Shown one piece after another: positions 42,406-51,179 of a stretch of 64,000 nucleotides of DNA. The position numbers and the translations under genes were made by a program. The notes under the pieces are model-generated. The model did not search any database. It saw only the letters and a list, made by a program, of their open reading frames with translations, and was not told the DNA's origin. The DNA lies in NCBI RefSeq assembly GCF_000522985.1, contig NZ_CP007128.1, forward strand, positions 744,001-808,000, given 5' to 3'. The stretch comes from Gemmatirosa kalamazoonensis. GTDB lineage: Bacteria > Gemmatimonadota > Gemmatimonadetes > Gemmatimonadales > Gemmatimonadaceae. How positions within the stretch are numbered: the stretch's first letter is position 1; every line of letters begins with the position of its first letter.

Positions 42406-43559
42406 CAAGCCGACATCGCCTCCGCCAACGGCGGCGCCACGTACCGCGTCTCGCCGGCCCGGCTCGCGATCACGTCCGCCACGTACGCCGCGTCGCGACC
42501 CACGCCGTGCACCATCGACGACGACACGGCGTACTGGAAGTGCATGCCGACGAAGTAGAGCCCCGGCTCGCCCACGGCCACGCCCCGCGCGTGCACCGGT
42601 TCCCCGTCCTCGTCGAACACCGGCAGGTGCAGCCACGCGAAGCTCGGCTCGAAGCCGGTGGACCACACCACGGTGCGCACGTCGAGCGCGCGGCCGTCGC
42701 CGAGCACGGGCCGTCCGTCGCGCGCGCCGGCCACGCGCGGCACGCGCTGCACGCCGACGGCGTCGAGGTCGCGCGGCTTCGTGCGCACGAGCGGCGTGCC
42801 GCGGCCGTGCGTCGACGCGCGCATGCGGCGTCCCATCGGCGTGCGCTCGGTGAGCACGCGGTGGAAGAACACGCGCAGCAGCAGCGGCGAGAGCAGCGTG
42901 AGCGCGAGCCGGCCGTCGATGCGCCACGGCACGTGCCCCGGGTGGCGTCCGGCGAGCCACGTCGGGTGCCCGGCGCGCGCCGCCTCGAGCGCGATCTCCG
43001 CTCCCGAGTTCCCCGCGCCGACGACGAGCACGCCGCCGTCGGCGAGCTGCGACGGATTGCGGTAGTCGGAGGAGTGCAGCTGCATGAGCGACGCATCCAG
43101 CTCCGCGGCGAACGCCGGCACGCGGGGACGCTGGTAGCTCGCCGTCGCCACCACGACGTGCGCCGCCTCGATGCACTGCCCGCCGGTCCACACGCGATAC
43201 GTCGCGCCGTCGCGCTCCACGCGGTCGACGCGCGCGCCGGTGCGCACGGGCAGGCGGAAGTGCGCGGCGTAGCCCTCGAGGTAGTCCGCCATCTCGTCCT
43301 TCGTCGGGAAGACGTTAGGCGGCAGCGGGAACGGCAGCCCGTCGAGCGACGTGTACTTCGCGGGGGTGAACAGCCGCAGCGAGTCCCAGCGGTTGCGCCA
43401 CGCGTCCCCCACGCGCGCGCCCGCGTCCAGGATCACGAACTCGCGCCCGCGCCGCGCGAGGTGATGACCGACCGACAGCCCCGCCTGTCCGGCGCCGATG
43501 ATCACGGTTTGGACGCGCTGCGACGCCTGGATGCCCTGCACTCCCGGTATGTCCTGCAT
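42405..43559 (-). CDS. FAD/NAD(P)-dependent monooxygenase-like oxidoreductase (CzcO-like)
   Basis: ATG at 43559 has GGAGG at good spacing. The 384-residue product has the FAD-binding motif VIIGAGQAGLSVGHHLARRG (about residues 19-38), WRNRWDSLRLFTPAKY (about 54-69), the NADPH-binding second Rossmann motif VLVVGAGNSGAEIALEAARA (about 171-190) and ATG-like VVWSTGFEPSFAWL (about 305-318). These define flavin-containing monooxygenase-type CzcO proteins, which are not cation transporters despite the name. A LuxR-type regulator and a helical protein are encoded directly upstream in the same direction. The substrate is unknown. Confidence 0.92.
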   Translation of the reverse strand: MQDIPGVQGIQASQRVQTVIIGAGQAGLSVGHHLARRGREFVILDAGARVGDAWRNRWDSLRLFTPAKYTSLDGLPFPLPPNVFPTKDEMADYLEGYAAHFRLPVRTGARVDRVERDGATYRVWTGGQCIEAAHVVVATASYQRPRVPAFAAELDASLMQLHSSDYRNPSQLADGGVLVVGAGNSGAEIALEAARAGHPTWLAGRHPGHVPWRIDGRLALTLLSPLLLRVFFHRVLTERTPMGRRMRASTHGRGTPLVRTKPRDLDAVGVQRVPRVAGARDGRPVLGDGRALDVRTVVWSTGFEPSFAWLHLPVFDEDGEPVHARGVAVGEPGLYFVGMHFQYAVSSSMVHGVGRDAAYVADVIASRAGETRYVAPPLAEAMSA

Positions 43560-43695
43560 GTGGCGACCTCCACGAAGAGTTCGACGACACACGACGAGGA
43601 ACATGGTACGGCCGGCGGCCGGGACGCGCGTCGACCGAAGTGTGCACGGCACCCACGGCGCGGCGTGGGTAATTCTGTGTAGGGCGGCTACGGGG

Positions 43696-45303
43696 CTACA
43701 GCAGCGCGTGCGTGTACGCGTACGCCGTGGCGGCGGCGCGCGTGGAGAGCGAGAGCTTGAGGAAGATGTTCGCCACGTGCCGGGCGACGGTCTTCTCGCT
43801 GATGGCGAGCGCCTCGGCGATCGCGCGGTTCGTCTTCCCCGTGGCCACGAGCCGCAGCACCTCCAGCTCACGCGACGTGAGCGGCACCCCCGGCTGCCGT
43901 TGATCCAGCCGCGCGAGGTCGGCCGTCGCGCCGAGCTGGCGGAAGAGCGCGCGGGCCGCGTCCCGCTCGAGCGCCGCGGTGTCGTCGTCGCCGAGGGTGG
44001 CGAGCGCGGTGGCGAGCAGCTCGGCGGCGCGCGCCGCGTCGTACGGGGCATCGAGCTCGCGCCACCGTGCGCGCGCCCGCCGGAGCGCGGCGAGCGCGGC
44101 CTCCGCGTCGCCGTCGGCGAGGCACACCGCGCCAGCCGCCTGGTCGGCGAGCGCGAGGAGGTACGGCGCGTCGAGCCGGCACGCGAGCTCCGCGAGCTCC
44201 GACGCCGCGCCACGCGCCGCGTCGACGTCGTGCGTGGCGAGCAGGATCTCCACGCACGCCGCGAGCACGCGCGCGCGGGTCGGATTCGGGCGCGCCTCGG
44301 TCATCGTGCCGCGGATGGCGGCCGCGGCGGCGTCGGGCTGCCCCTGCATGAGACGGAGCAGCGCGAACCCCGGCTGCGGGCTCACGCCGAACGTGCTCGC
44401 CTCGCGGTAGGCCGCCTCCGCCTCCGCGAACTCGCCGCGCAGCCGGTGCAGCTCCGCGCGCCGGTAGTACGCGCTGCCGGCGAGGCGGCGTCCCGGACGG
44501 TCGGCGAGCCGCGCGCACGCGCGCCGGGCCTCCTCGAGCGCGACCGGCCACGCGCCGTGGATCTGCAGCACCTCGGCGCGATGCACGAGACACTCGCCGC
44601 GGTGCGCGACGAGCTCGGGATGCGACGCGCACCACGCGTCGAGCGCGTCGGTCCACTCCTGCGCGCGGCGCAGGTCGACGATCTCGTGGCAGGCGTCGAG
44701 CACCGCGCAGTACAGGTCGCCCATCGACGGCGGCGCGATCTCGCCCGCCGTCGCGCCGACCATGACCTCGTCGAGTAGCGCGACGCCGAACGGGATCTGT
44801 CCCTGCTTGATCAGCACGCGTCCCTCGCCCATGCGCGAGAACGACACGAGCGTGGAATCGCCGAACCGCGCGCCGATCGCCGCGGCCTCCCGGAACGCGG
44901 CGAGCGCGTCATCGAGCTGGCGCGCGCCGATGCAGCGGATCGCCGCCGCCATACGCAGATGGCCGCGCACGACCGAGTCGAGCGCCGCGTCGTCGAGCAG
45001 CCGCGCGGCGCGGCCGAGCCATCCGCTGCTGCGCGCGCCCTCGCCCTGGAACAGGAGGGTGAAACCGATCCAGAACGCCGTGCGCGCCGCGCCCTCCACG
45101 TCGCCGGCGCTCAGGTACTCGCCGTGCGCGCGCTCCATGAGCGCCACCGCCTCGGCGTCGCGCTCGACGAGGCGCGCGGCGACGGCGAGCCGCTCGATGT
45201 CGTTAGGCGCGAGCGGCGTGTCGCGGTCGGCGGCCGTGAACGCGCCGTACGCGGTGGCCCATGCGCCCCGCTCGAACGCTTCGCGGCCGGCCGCCACGCT
45301 CAT
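43696..45303 (-). CDS. LuxR-family regulator with N-terminal TPR-like repeats
   Basis: The 535-residue product has an all-helical N-terminal region of tetratricopeptide-like repeats (residues 1-455, for example AERAYYRRAELHRLRGEF-type blocks near 270-290) and a C-terminal LuxR/GerE helix-turn-helix: LTSRELEVLRLVATGKTNRA (about 473-492) and AISEKTVARHVANIFLKLSL (about 497-516). There is no AAA or response-regulator domain. LuxR proteins of this kind frequently sit next to CzcO-like monooxygenases and probably control them. It begins 9 bases after the helical protein's stop, forming a three-gene operon. Confidence 0.93.
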   Translation of the reverse strand: MSVAAGREAFERGAWATAYGAFTAADRDTPLAPNDIERLAVAARLVERDAEAVALMERAHGEYLSAGDVEGAARTAFWIGFTLLFQGEGARSSGWLGRAARLLDDAALDSVVRGHLRMAAAIRCIGARQLDDALAAFREAAAIGARFGDSTLVSFSRMGEGRVLIKQGQIPFGVALLDEVMVGATAGEIAPPSMGDLYCAVLDACHEIVDLRRAQEWTDALDAWCASHPELVAHRGECLVHRAEVLQIHGAWPVALEEARRACARLADRPGRRLAGSAYYRRAELHRLRGEFAEAEAAYREASTFGVSPQPGFALLRLMQGQPDAAAAAIRGTMTEARPNPTRARVLAACVEILLATHDVDAARGAASELAELACRLDAPYLLALADQAAGAVCLADGDAEAALAALRRARARWRELDAPYDAARAAELLATALATLGDDDTAALERDAARALFRQLGATADLARLDQRQPGVPLTSRELEVLRLVATGKTNRAIAEALAISEKTVARHVANIFLKLSLSTRAAATAYAYTHALL

Positions 45304-45312
45304 GCGCGCTCC

Positions 45313-45807
45313 TCACGCGCCCGCGGGCGCGTCCAGCTCGGTGACGACGTCCTCGATCCCGGGCCACCCCTCGCGCGCATAGCGGGCGAGCGTGCGCAGG
45401 TAGCGCGCGCCCTCCTCGCCGTGCCGCTCGCGCACCGCCGCCGCGCCGCGTCGAACGGCCTCGGCGTCGGCGTACGGCGGCTCCAGCTCCTCGGCCATGC
45501 GGCCGTTCTCGTGCTTCACGCCGGCGGCGTCGAGGAACGTCGCCTGGATCGCCGGCTCGACCTCGACGTAGAGCAGGTGCAGCAGGTCGAGCTCGTCCTG
45601 CGCGCTCTCGGCACCGAGCCGCACGACCTCGCGCGCGAGCTTGTCGGCGGGCCACGACATGAGCGTGACGGCGCGGAACCCGCGCCCCTTGGAGACGATG
45701 CGGTCGACGTACACGGCGCGCATCTCGCGGCTCGCCTTCAGCATGTGCGCGACGAGCGCGACGCGGCGCTCGACGGGAAGCGATCGGTACGGGGAGGAGG
45801 TAGCCAT
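45313..45807 (-). CDS. Helical protein of unknown function, first in the LuxR-monooxygenase operon
   Basis: I do not recognise this 164-residue protein. ATG at 45807 is preceded by a purine-poor leader, so the start is moderately sure. It has no signal peptide or membrane segment and is predicted almost entirely helical: VERRVALVAHMLKASREMRA (about 12-31), KGRGFRAVTLMSWPADKLAR (about 40-59), a short acidic linker and GARYLRTLARYAREGWPGIE (about 134-153). Because it is co-transcribed with the LuxR regulator it may be a ligand-binding or accessory partner, but that is only context. Confidence 0.75.
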   Translation of the reverse strand: MATSSPYRSLPVERRVALVAHMLKASREMRAVYVDRIVSKGRGFRAVTLMSWPADKLAREVVRLGAESAQDELDLLHLLYVEVEPAIQATFLDAAGVKHENGRMAEELEPPYADAEAVRRGAAAVRERHGEEGARYLRTLARYAREGWPGIEDVVTELDAPAGA

Positions 45808-45824
45808 ACGGGGGAACTTAGCGG

Positions 45825-45955
45825 TCTCACGCGGAGGCGCGGAGGGCGCGGAGGATTCCCTTCTTTGCAGCGACCACTGGGGATCCAGCGGCGATGGAAC
45901 GGATCTCGAGATCGCTTCCATCGCCGCTGGATCCCCAGTGGTCCTTGCAAAGAAA
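45825..45955. repeat. Half TCACGCGGAGG element followed by GGGGATCCA palindrome
   Basis: 45825-45860 is a solitary left arm of the CGCGGAG family. 45861-45955 is a 95-base palindrome: CTTCTTTGCA, CCACTGGGGATCCAGCGGCG and GATGGAACGGATC are mirrored about CTCGAG. It lies between two leftward genes. Confidence 0.88.
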
Positions 45956-45962
45956 GCGGTCC

Positions 45963-47774
45963 TCACCGGGAGCACATCGGCATCGTCGGATCCGCCCCCG
46001 AGATGGCCGGCCGGTCGCGGCGGTCGGCGATGGCGAGCATCACGTCGTGGATGAAGCGGCCCACCTTCGCCGCGTGGTCGTAGTCGATGTACCGCGGCTC
46101 GTCGGTCACCTGATGGTAGTCCTGCGCGTAGCCTAACGAGAAGTACGTCACCGGCACGTCGTGGTTGACGTAGTTCACCTGGTCGCTGCGGCAGAAGCGG
46201 TTCAGCGGGTTCGCCGGCACCTCCCAGCTGCGGTCGATCGCCATCGGCTCCGCGCGCACCGCGTTCACCGAGTCGATGATGTCGCCGAACTCGCGCGACA
46301 GGCGGCGCGCGCCGAGCATCTGCAGCGAGTTCGGGCCGCCGAACTTCACCTGCTCCACGCGCCCCTTCCCCACCATGTCCATGTTGTGCGCGGCGACGAC
46401 CTGCGCGAGCGGCACGGTGGGATGATCGGTGAAGTACTTCGAGCCGAGCAGCCCGCCCTCCTCGCCGTTGTGCGACACGAAGACGATGGAGCGCGCCGGC
46501 CGCTCGGTCGCGAACCGCTCCGCGATCTCGAGCAGCACCACCGTGCCCGAGCCGTCGTCGTCGGCGCCGTTGTTGATGGAGTCGCGCCGCGCCGGTCGGA
46601 TCCTCCGCGCGCGCGCGATGAGCGAGTCGATGCGCCGCTGCTGCTCCATGGTCGGGCGGCACACCGGATCGTTCTGCCCCTGCCGGCGCGTCACGGTGTT
46701 CACCGCGCGCAGCGAGTCGTGGTCGACGGCGAAGTCGTTCACGCCGACGTGGTCGTTGTGGGCGCTCACGAGCACGTACTCGCCCGCGCGCGCTGGATCG
46801 GTGCCCGGGAGCACGGCGATCACGTTGCGCGCCGGCGTCGGCGAGATCTTCCACGCGTAGCTCCAGCTCCCCGATACCGGCTTGCCCGCCGTGCCGACCG
46901 TTAGGCCGTCGAGCGGCCGGTCGAACAGCCGCGCCGCCGCCGCGCGCGAGATCGACGCGCTCGGCACGGCGCCCGTTCCGGGCTCGGGGCGCATCACCAT
47001 GCGGTCCGCGAACGCGCCGCGCACGGTGGCGCGCGACGTCGCGTCGAGGTTCACGAGCAGCACCGCCGCCGCGCCGGCCGCCTGCGCGCGCCGGTCGCGC
47101 GACGGCGTCGTGCGCGCGAACCGCCCGACGCCGCGCCGCGCCTCGCCGACTTCGGCGTCGATCGCGGCCTGCGCGCCGAACTTGTCGACCACCGAGTCGC
47201 AGCGGAGCGTCGGCGACGCCGCCGGGCGCTCGGTGCTGCCGGCGAGGAACACGGCGACCTTGCCGCGCACGAGCGCGGGATCGAGCGCCGTCGTGTCGCC
47301 CCACCGGCCCGCGAACACGGTGGGCACGTCGGTGAGGCTGGCCGAGAGCGCGGCACCGTTCGCCGACGTCGGCACCGTCGGGATCCAGTCGGTGCGCGGC
47401 GCGAGCGGCGCGCCGCCCGCCTCGAGCCGCGATGCCGCGACGTCGAAGCCGCCCGGCCCGAACGGCAGCACCTGGAAGTACGTCCCGCCCTCCCCCGCTG
47501 GCTTCAGGCCGAGCCGCGCGAACTCGCGCGCGATGTACTCGGTCCCCTTGTAGTTCCCCGGCTCGCCGATGCGGCGGCCGAGCATGGAGTCGTCGGCGAA
47601 CTGATAGAGGCGGGTGCGGAGATCGTTCGCCGAGATGTCGGGGGACGTGGAGCGGCGCGTCCACGTGCTCGGTCCCTCGTCGGGCCACACGGGCTTTGTG
47701 GCGCGCGGTTGGGCGGCGAGCGGGGCGGCGACCGTGAGCGTGGCGGCGAGCGTCAGTATGTCGATGCGTGACAC
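45963..47774 (-). CDS. Exported M28-family zinc aminopeptidase
   Basis: The start is placed at GTG 47774, giving a signal LTLAATLTVAAPLAAQP and 603 residues. A PA-type insert precedes the M28 catalytic domain. Zinc ligands are visible in order: His in VSAHNDHVGVND, Asp in NNGADDDGSGTVVLLE, catalytic Glu pair in SHNGEEGGLLGS, Asp in HNMDMVGKG and the final His in DYHQVTDEPRY (about residue 570). Ligand spacing matches M28 aminopeptidases. The enzyme probably degrades peptides in the periplasm or outside. No inhibitor or partner gene is adjacent. It is divergent from the DAACS transporter. Confidence 0.93.
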   Translation of the reverse strand: MSRIDILTLAATLTVAAPLAAQPRATKPVWPDEGPSTWTRRSTSPDISANDLRTRLYQFADDSMLGRRIGEPGNYKGTEYIAREFARLGLKPAGEGGTYFQVLPFGPGGFDVAASRLEAGGAPLAPRTDWIPTVPTSANGAALSASLTDVPTVFAGRWGDTTALDPALVRGKVAVFLAGSTERPAASPTLRCDSVVDKFGAQAAIDAEVGEARRGVGRFARTTPSRDRRAQAAGAAAVLLVNLDATSRATVRGAFADRMVMRPEPGTGAVPSASISRAAAARLFDRPLDGLTVGTAGKPVSGSWSYAWKISPTPARNVIAVLPGTDPARAGEYVLVSAHNDHVGVNDFAVDHDSLRAVNTVTRRQGQNDPVCRPTMEQQRRIDSLIARARRIRPARRDSINNGADDDGSGTVVLLEIAERFATERPARSIVFVSHNGEEGGLLGSKYFTDHPTVPLAQVVAAHNMDMVGKGRVEQVKFGGPNSLQMLGARRLSREFGDIIDSVNAVRAEPMAIDRSWEVPANPLNRFCRSDQVNYVNHDVPVTYFSLGYAQDYHQVTDEPRYIDYDHAAKVGRFIHDVMLAIADRRDRPAISGADPTMPMCSR

Positions 47775-47844
47775 GACGATGCGGGTGTGAGGTCCAACGA
47801 TCGAAGCTAATGGGCGGACTGGGCGGAGTCCTGTCCCGAGATCG

Positions 47845-47862
47845 GAGGCGAGCGAGCGCCTC
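47845..47862. promoter_or_regulatory. Small inverted repeat in the transporter leader
   Basis: GAGGCG and CGCCTC flank AGCGAG, about 40 bases before the transporter start, in the divergent gap 47775-47900. It could be a regulator site or a leader hairpin. The evidence is limited to symmetry. Confidence 0.3.
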
Positions 47863-47900
47863 TCGCTGATCGCGAGATCCTCTTCGATCCTTTCACCCCC

Positions 47901-49244
47901 ATGAGGTCCTCGCCTCGCACCCGACGTCTGGTCGTCGACCGGTCCGCGCCGCACCTTCCCCGCGTGCCCCGCCGCTCGCCCACCACGCGCGTCCTCCTCG
48001 CGCTCCTCGCCGGCCTCGCCATCGGCATCGCCATCGCGCAGGCCCGCGAGCCGACGCTGCTCCGCGCCGCCGCCGCGCTCGAGCCGCTCGGCACGCTGTG
48101 GGTGAACGCGATCCGCATGACGGTCGTGCCGCTCGTGGTGTCGCTGCTCATCACGCGCATCGCGGCAACGCCGTCGGGCGCGGTGGGCCGCACGAGCGGA
48201 CGCGCGTTAGGCATGTTCGCGCTGTTCTCCGTCGCGGCGGGGCTGTTCGCGCTGCTCGCCGCGCCGCCGCTGCTCGCCGGCGTGCGCCTCGACGCCGATG
48301 CGCTCGCCGCCATCCGCGACCGCGCCGCCGCGACGCCCGCCGCGCTGCCGCCGTTCCGCGACTGGCTCACGGGGCTCGCGCCGCCGAACCCGATCAAGGC
48401 CGCCGCCGACGGCGCGCTGCTGCCGCTGCTCGTGTTCACGGCGCTGTTCGCGCTCGCGTTGAGCCGCCTCCCCGACGCGACGCGCGAGGGAGCGACGCGG
48501 CTGTTCGAGGCGGTGGGCGAGGCGATGTTCGTGCTCGTCGGCTGGGTCATCGCGGCGGCGCCGATCGGCGTGTTCGCGCTCGCGCTCGGCCTCGCGGCGC
48601 GCGGCGGCGTGGGGCTCGCCAGTGCGCTCGGACACTTCGTCGTCGTCGTGTGCGCGCTGCTCGTCGCGAGCATCGTCGCGCTCTACCCGGTCGTCGCGCT
48701 CGGCGGCACGTCGATCGCCCGCTTCGCGCGCGTGTGCGCGGCGTCGCAGGCGGTGGGATTCAGCACGCGCTCGTCGTTCGCCGCGCTGCCGGTGATGATC
48801 GACACGGCGCAGCGCGGGCTCGGCGTGCCGTCGCACGTCGCGGGGCTCGTGCTTCCCGTGGCGGCATCGATGTTCAAGTACGGCACGCCCACCGCGCGCA
48901 TCACGGGCACGTTCTTCGTCGCACGGCTGTACGGCGTGGAGCTCGGCGCGACGGAGATGGCGCTCGTCGCCGCGGCGATCACGGCGCTCAGCCTGTACAC
49001 GCCGGGGATCCCGAGCGCGAGCCTGTTCACGCTCGCGCCGGTCTACTCCGCGTTCGGCCTGCCGGTCGAGGGCGTCGGGCTGCTGCTCGCGGTGGATCTC
49101 GTGCCCGACATGTTCCTCACGACGGCGAACGTCACCGCCGACATGGCGATCGCGACGCTCATGGCGCGTGGCGCGAGCGAGGCGGCCCGGGCGACGGAGT
49201 CGAGCACGCCGCTGCTGCGGCCCGTCGCCGAGGGGGACGCGTGA
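47901..49244 (+). CDS. Dicarboxylate/amino-acid:cation symporter (DAACS family)
   Basis: ATG at 47901 starts a 447-residue membrane protein with about eight helices and two re-entrant loops. Hairpin 1 carries AVGFSTRSSFAALPVMID (about residues 287-304), a variant of the Ser-rich loop; helix 7 carries AASMFKYGTPTARITG (about 325-340) in place of NMDGT; and LAVDLVPDMFLTTANVTAD (about 395-413) is the helix 8 substrate and cation site. These differences from GltP suggest a different substrate from glutamate or aspartate. It is the first gene of a five-gene operon in which every junction overlaps, and its GTGA end starts the first acetyltransferase. Confidence 0.9.
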   Translation: MRSSPRTRRLVVDRSAPHLPRVPRRSPTTRVLLALLAGLAIGIAIAQAREPTLLRAAAALEPLGTLWVNAIRMTVVPLVVSLLITRIAATPSGAVGRTSGRALGMFALFSVAAGLFALLAAPPLLAGVRLDADALAAIRDRAAATPAALPPFRDWLTGLAPPNPIKAAADGALLPLLVFTALFALALSRLPDATREGATRLFEAVGEAMFVLVGWVIAAAPIGVFALALGLAARGGVGLASALGHFVVVVCALLVASIVALYPVVALGGTSIARFARVCAASQAVGFSTRSSFAALPVMIDTAQRGLGVPSHVAGLVLPVAASMFKYGTPTARITGTFFVARLYGVELGATEMALVAAAITALSLYTPGIPSASLFTLAPVYSAFGLPVEGVGLLLAVDLVPDMFLTTANVTADMAIATLMARGASEAARATESSTPLLRPVAEGDA

Positions 49245-49792
49245 CCGTGCTGGAGACCGAGCGGCTCGCGCTGCGACGGCTCACGGCGGACGACGCGCCG
49301 TTCCTGCTCGAGCTGCTGAACGACCCGGCGTTCCTGCGCTTCATCGGCGATCGCGGCGTGCGCACGCTCGACGATGCGCGCGCCTACGTCGAGCGCGGCC
49401 CCGCGGCGAGCTACGAGCAGCACGGCTTCGGGCTCTATCGCGTCGCCCGGCGCGAGGACGACATGCCGGTGGGAATGTGCGGTCTGCTGAAGCGCGACGC
49501 GCTGGAGCACGCGGACCTCGGCTACGCGTTCCTCCCCGCGCACCGCGGGCTCGGCTACGCGCGCGAGTCGGCCGCCGCCGTGGTGGCGCACGCGCGGCGC
49601 GACCTCGGGCTCGGTCGGCTGCTCGCGATCACGTCGCCGGACAACGACGCGTCGATCCGCGTGCTCGAGAAGCTCGGCTTCCGTTTCGAGCGCGTGACGA
49701 AGCTCTCCGACGACGCGCACGAGGTGAAGCTGTTCGCGCTGGAGGCGCCGTCGGCCGCAGAGCACGCAGAGAAGAACGGTGATCCCCCGTGA
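49241..49792 (+). CDS. GNAT acetyltransferase (RimJ/RimL type)
   Basis: GTG at 49241 overlaps the transporter stop. The 183-residue product starts LETERLALRRLTADDAPFLL (residues 4-23) and has the acetyl-CoA pyrophosphate loop near LPAHRGLGYARESAAAVV (about 99-116) and the late SPDNDASIRVLEKLGFRFE (about 130-148), all typical of RimJ/RimL-like N-acetyltransferases. Its last 14 residues, PSAAEHAEKNGDPP, are encoded partly by a CCGCAGAGCACGCAGAG half-repeat, so the natural end may have been about residue 168. The acceptor is unknown. It overlaps the methyltransferase gene (GTGA). Confidence 0.9.
   Translation: MTVLETERLALRRLTADDAPFLLELLNDPAFLRFIGDRGVRTLDDARAYVERGPAASYEQHGFGLYRVARREDDMPVGMCGLLKRDALEHADLGYAFLPAHRGLGYARESAAAVVAHARRDLGLGRLLAITSPDNDASIRVLEKLGFRFERVTKLSDDAHEVKLFALEAPSAAEHAEKNGDPP
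49755..49773. repeat. Half-element of the CCGCAGAGG family inside a coding 3-prime end
   Basis: CCGCAGAGCACGCAGAGAA matches the left arm of the CCGCAGAGG palindromes and is read in frame as the C-terminal tail of the GNAT protein. No right arm follows. Confidence 0.6.
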
Positions 49793-50409
49793 CCGACCTC
49801 CGCGCCCAGTTCGGCGACATCGACATCTACCTGTTCGACCAGCTCCTGCGCGGCCGCGTGCCCTCCGGCGCGACGGTGCTCGACGCCGGGTGCGGGTCGG
49901 GGCGCAACGTCGTGTACTTCTTGCGCGAGGGCTACCGCGTGTCGGGCGCCGACGTCGACCCGGACGCGGTCGACGCGGTGCGGCGGCTCGCCGCGCGACT
50001 CGCCCCGGACGCCGACCTCGCGCCGGAGCGGGCGTTCCGCGTCGAGCCGGTGGAGGCGATGAGCTTCGACGACGACGCCGCCGACTTCGTGATCAGCAGC
50101 GCGGTGCTGCACTTCGCGCGCGACGAGGCGCACTTCCACGACATGCTGCGCGGCACGTGGCGCGTGCTGCGGCCGGGCGGCACGCTGTTCTGCCGCGTCG
50201 CCGGACGGGCGGGGCTCGACGGGCAGCTTCGTCCGCTCGGCGGTGGGCGGTTCGCGCTCCCCGACGGCAGCGAGCGGTTCCTCACGGACGAGCGCATGCT
50301 GCGCGACGCCACCGAGGCGTTAGGCGGCGAGCTGCTCGACCCGCTGAAGACGACGCTCGTCCACGGCCGGCGGTCGATGACGACGTGGGTCGTGCGGCGC
50401 CGGCCGTGA
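49789..50409 (+). CDS. Class I SAM-dependent methyltransferase
   Basis: GTG at 49789 overlaps the previous stop. The 206-residue product has SAM motif I TVLDAGCGSGRNVVYFLREG (about residues 29-48), the acidic end of strand 2 (VSGADVDPDAV), motif II DDDAADFVISSAVLHFARD (about 94-112) and motif III WRVLRPGGTLFCRVAG (about 124-139). It resembles small-molecule methyltransferases of the UbiE/Methyltransf_11 type. The C-terminus contains no recognisable specificity domain. Within the operon it stands directly before a dimethylargininase, but whether it acts on a guanidino compound is speculation. Confidence 0.9.
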   Translation: MTDLRAQFGDIDIYLFDQLLRGRVPSGATVLDAGCGSGRNVVYFLREGYRVSGADVDPDAVDAVRRLAARLAPDADLAPERAFRVEPVEAMSFDDDAADFVISSAVLHFARDEAHFHDMLRGTWRVLRPGGTLFCRVAGRAGLDGQLRPLGGGRFALPDGSERFLTDERMLRDATEALGGELLDPLKTTLVHGRRSMTTWVVRRRP

Positions 50410-51179
50410 GCGCGCGCGTCGTCGCCTTCACGCGCGAGGTGCCGCGCACGATCGCCGAGTGCGAGCTGACGCACGTCGCGCGCGAGCCGATCGACGTCGC
50501 GGCCGCGCGAGCCGAGCACGCGGCGTACGAGCGCGCGCTCGCGGACGCGCGGTGCGAGGTGCGCCGCCTGGCGGACGACGACGATCATCCGGACGCGGTG
50601 TTCGTCGAGGACACCGCGGTGGTGCTCGACGAGCTCGCGGTGCTCGCCCGCCCTGGTGCGGCGTCGCGGCGCGGCGAGATCGACACCGTGGCCGACGCGT
50701 TGGGCACGCTCCGCCCGCTCGCGCGCATCGACGCGCCGGCCACGCTCGACGGCGGCGACGTGCTGCGCGTGGGGCGCCGGATCTGGGTCGGTGTCGGCGG
50801 ACGCACGAGCGCCGAGGGCGCCGCGCAGCTTCGCGCGCACGCGGCGCCGCTCGGCTACGACGTACGCGCCGTGGCGACGCGCGGCTGCCTGCACCTCAAG
50901 AGCGCCGTCACCGCGGTCGCCGACGATCTGCTGCTCGTCAATCCCGACTGGGTCGACGCCGACGTCTTCGGCCTGCGCACGCTCGCCGTCGATCCCGCCG
51001 AGCCGTTCGCGGCGAACGCGCTGCTCGTGAGCGGACGCGTGCTGCACGGCGCGCACTTCGCGCGCACGCGGCGCCGGCTCGAAGCGGCGGGCGTGCGCGT
51101 GGTCCCGGTGCCCGCGGAGGAGCTGGCGAAGGCGGAAGGCGGCGTGACCTGCGGATCCATCCTCGTGACCGTCCCATGA
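50406..51179 (+). CDS. Dimethylargininase (DDAH)-family amidinohydrolase
   Basis: GTG at 50406 overlaps the methyltransferase stop. The 257-residue product has the DDAH active site: DDDHPDAVFVEDTAVVLDE (about residues 60-78) with the substrate-binding Asp/Glu, DGGDVLRVGRRIWVG (about 117-131), the catalytic His in RGCLHLKSAVT (about 161-171) and the nucleophile Cys in GGVTCGSILV (about 244-253). DDAH converts N-omega-methylated arginines to citrulline and methylamines. The gene is central in an overlapping operon with a transporter, a methyltransferase and two acetyltransferases, which suggests uptake and processing of an arginine-like compound. Confidence 0.92.
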   Translation: MSARVVAFTREVPRTIAECELTHVAREPIDVAAARAEHAAYERALADARCEVRRLADDDDHPDAVFVEDTAVVLDELAVLARPGAASRRGEIDTVADALGTLRPLARIDAPATLDGGDVLRVGRRIWVGVGGRTSAEGAAQLRAHAAPLGYDVRAVATRGCLHLKSAVTAVADDLLLVNPDWVDADVFGLRTLAVDPAEPFAANALLVSGRVLHGAHFARTRRRLEAAGVRVVPVPAEELAKAEGGVTCGSILVTVP

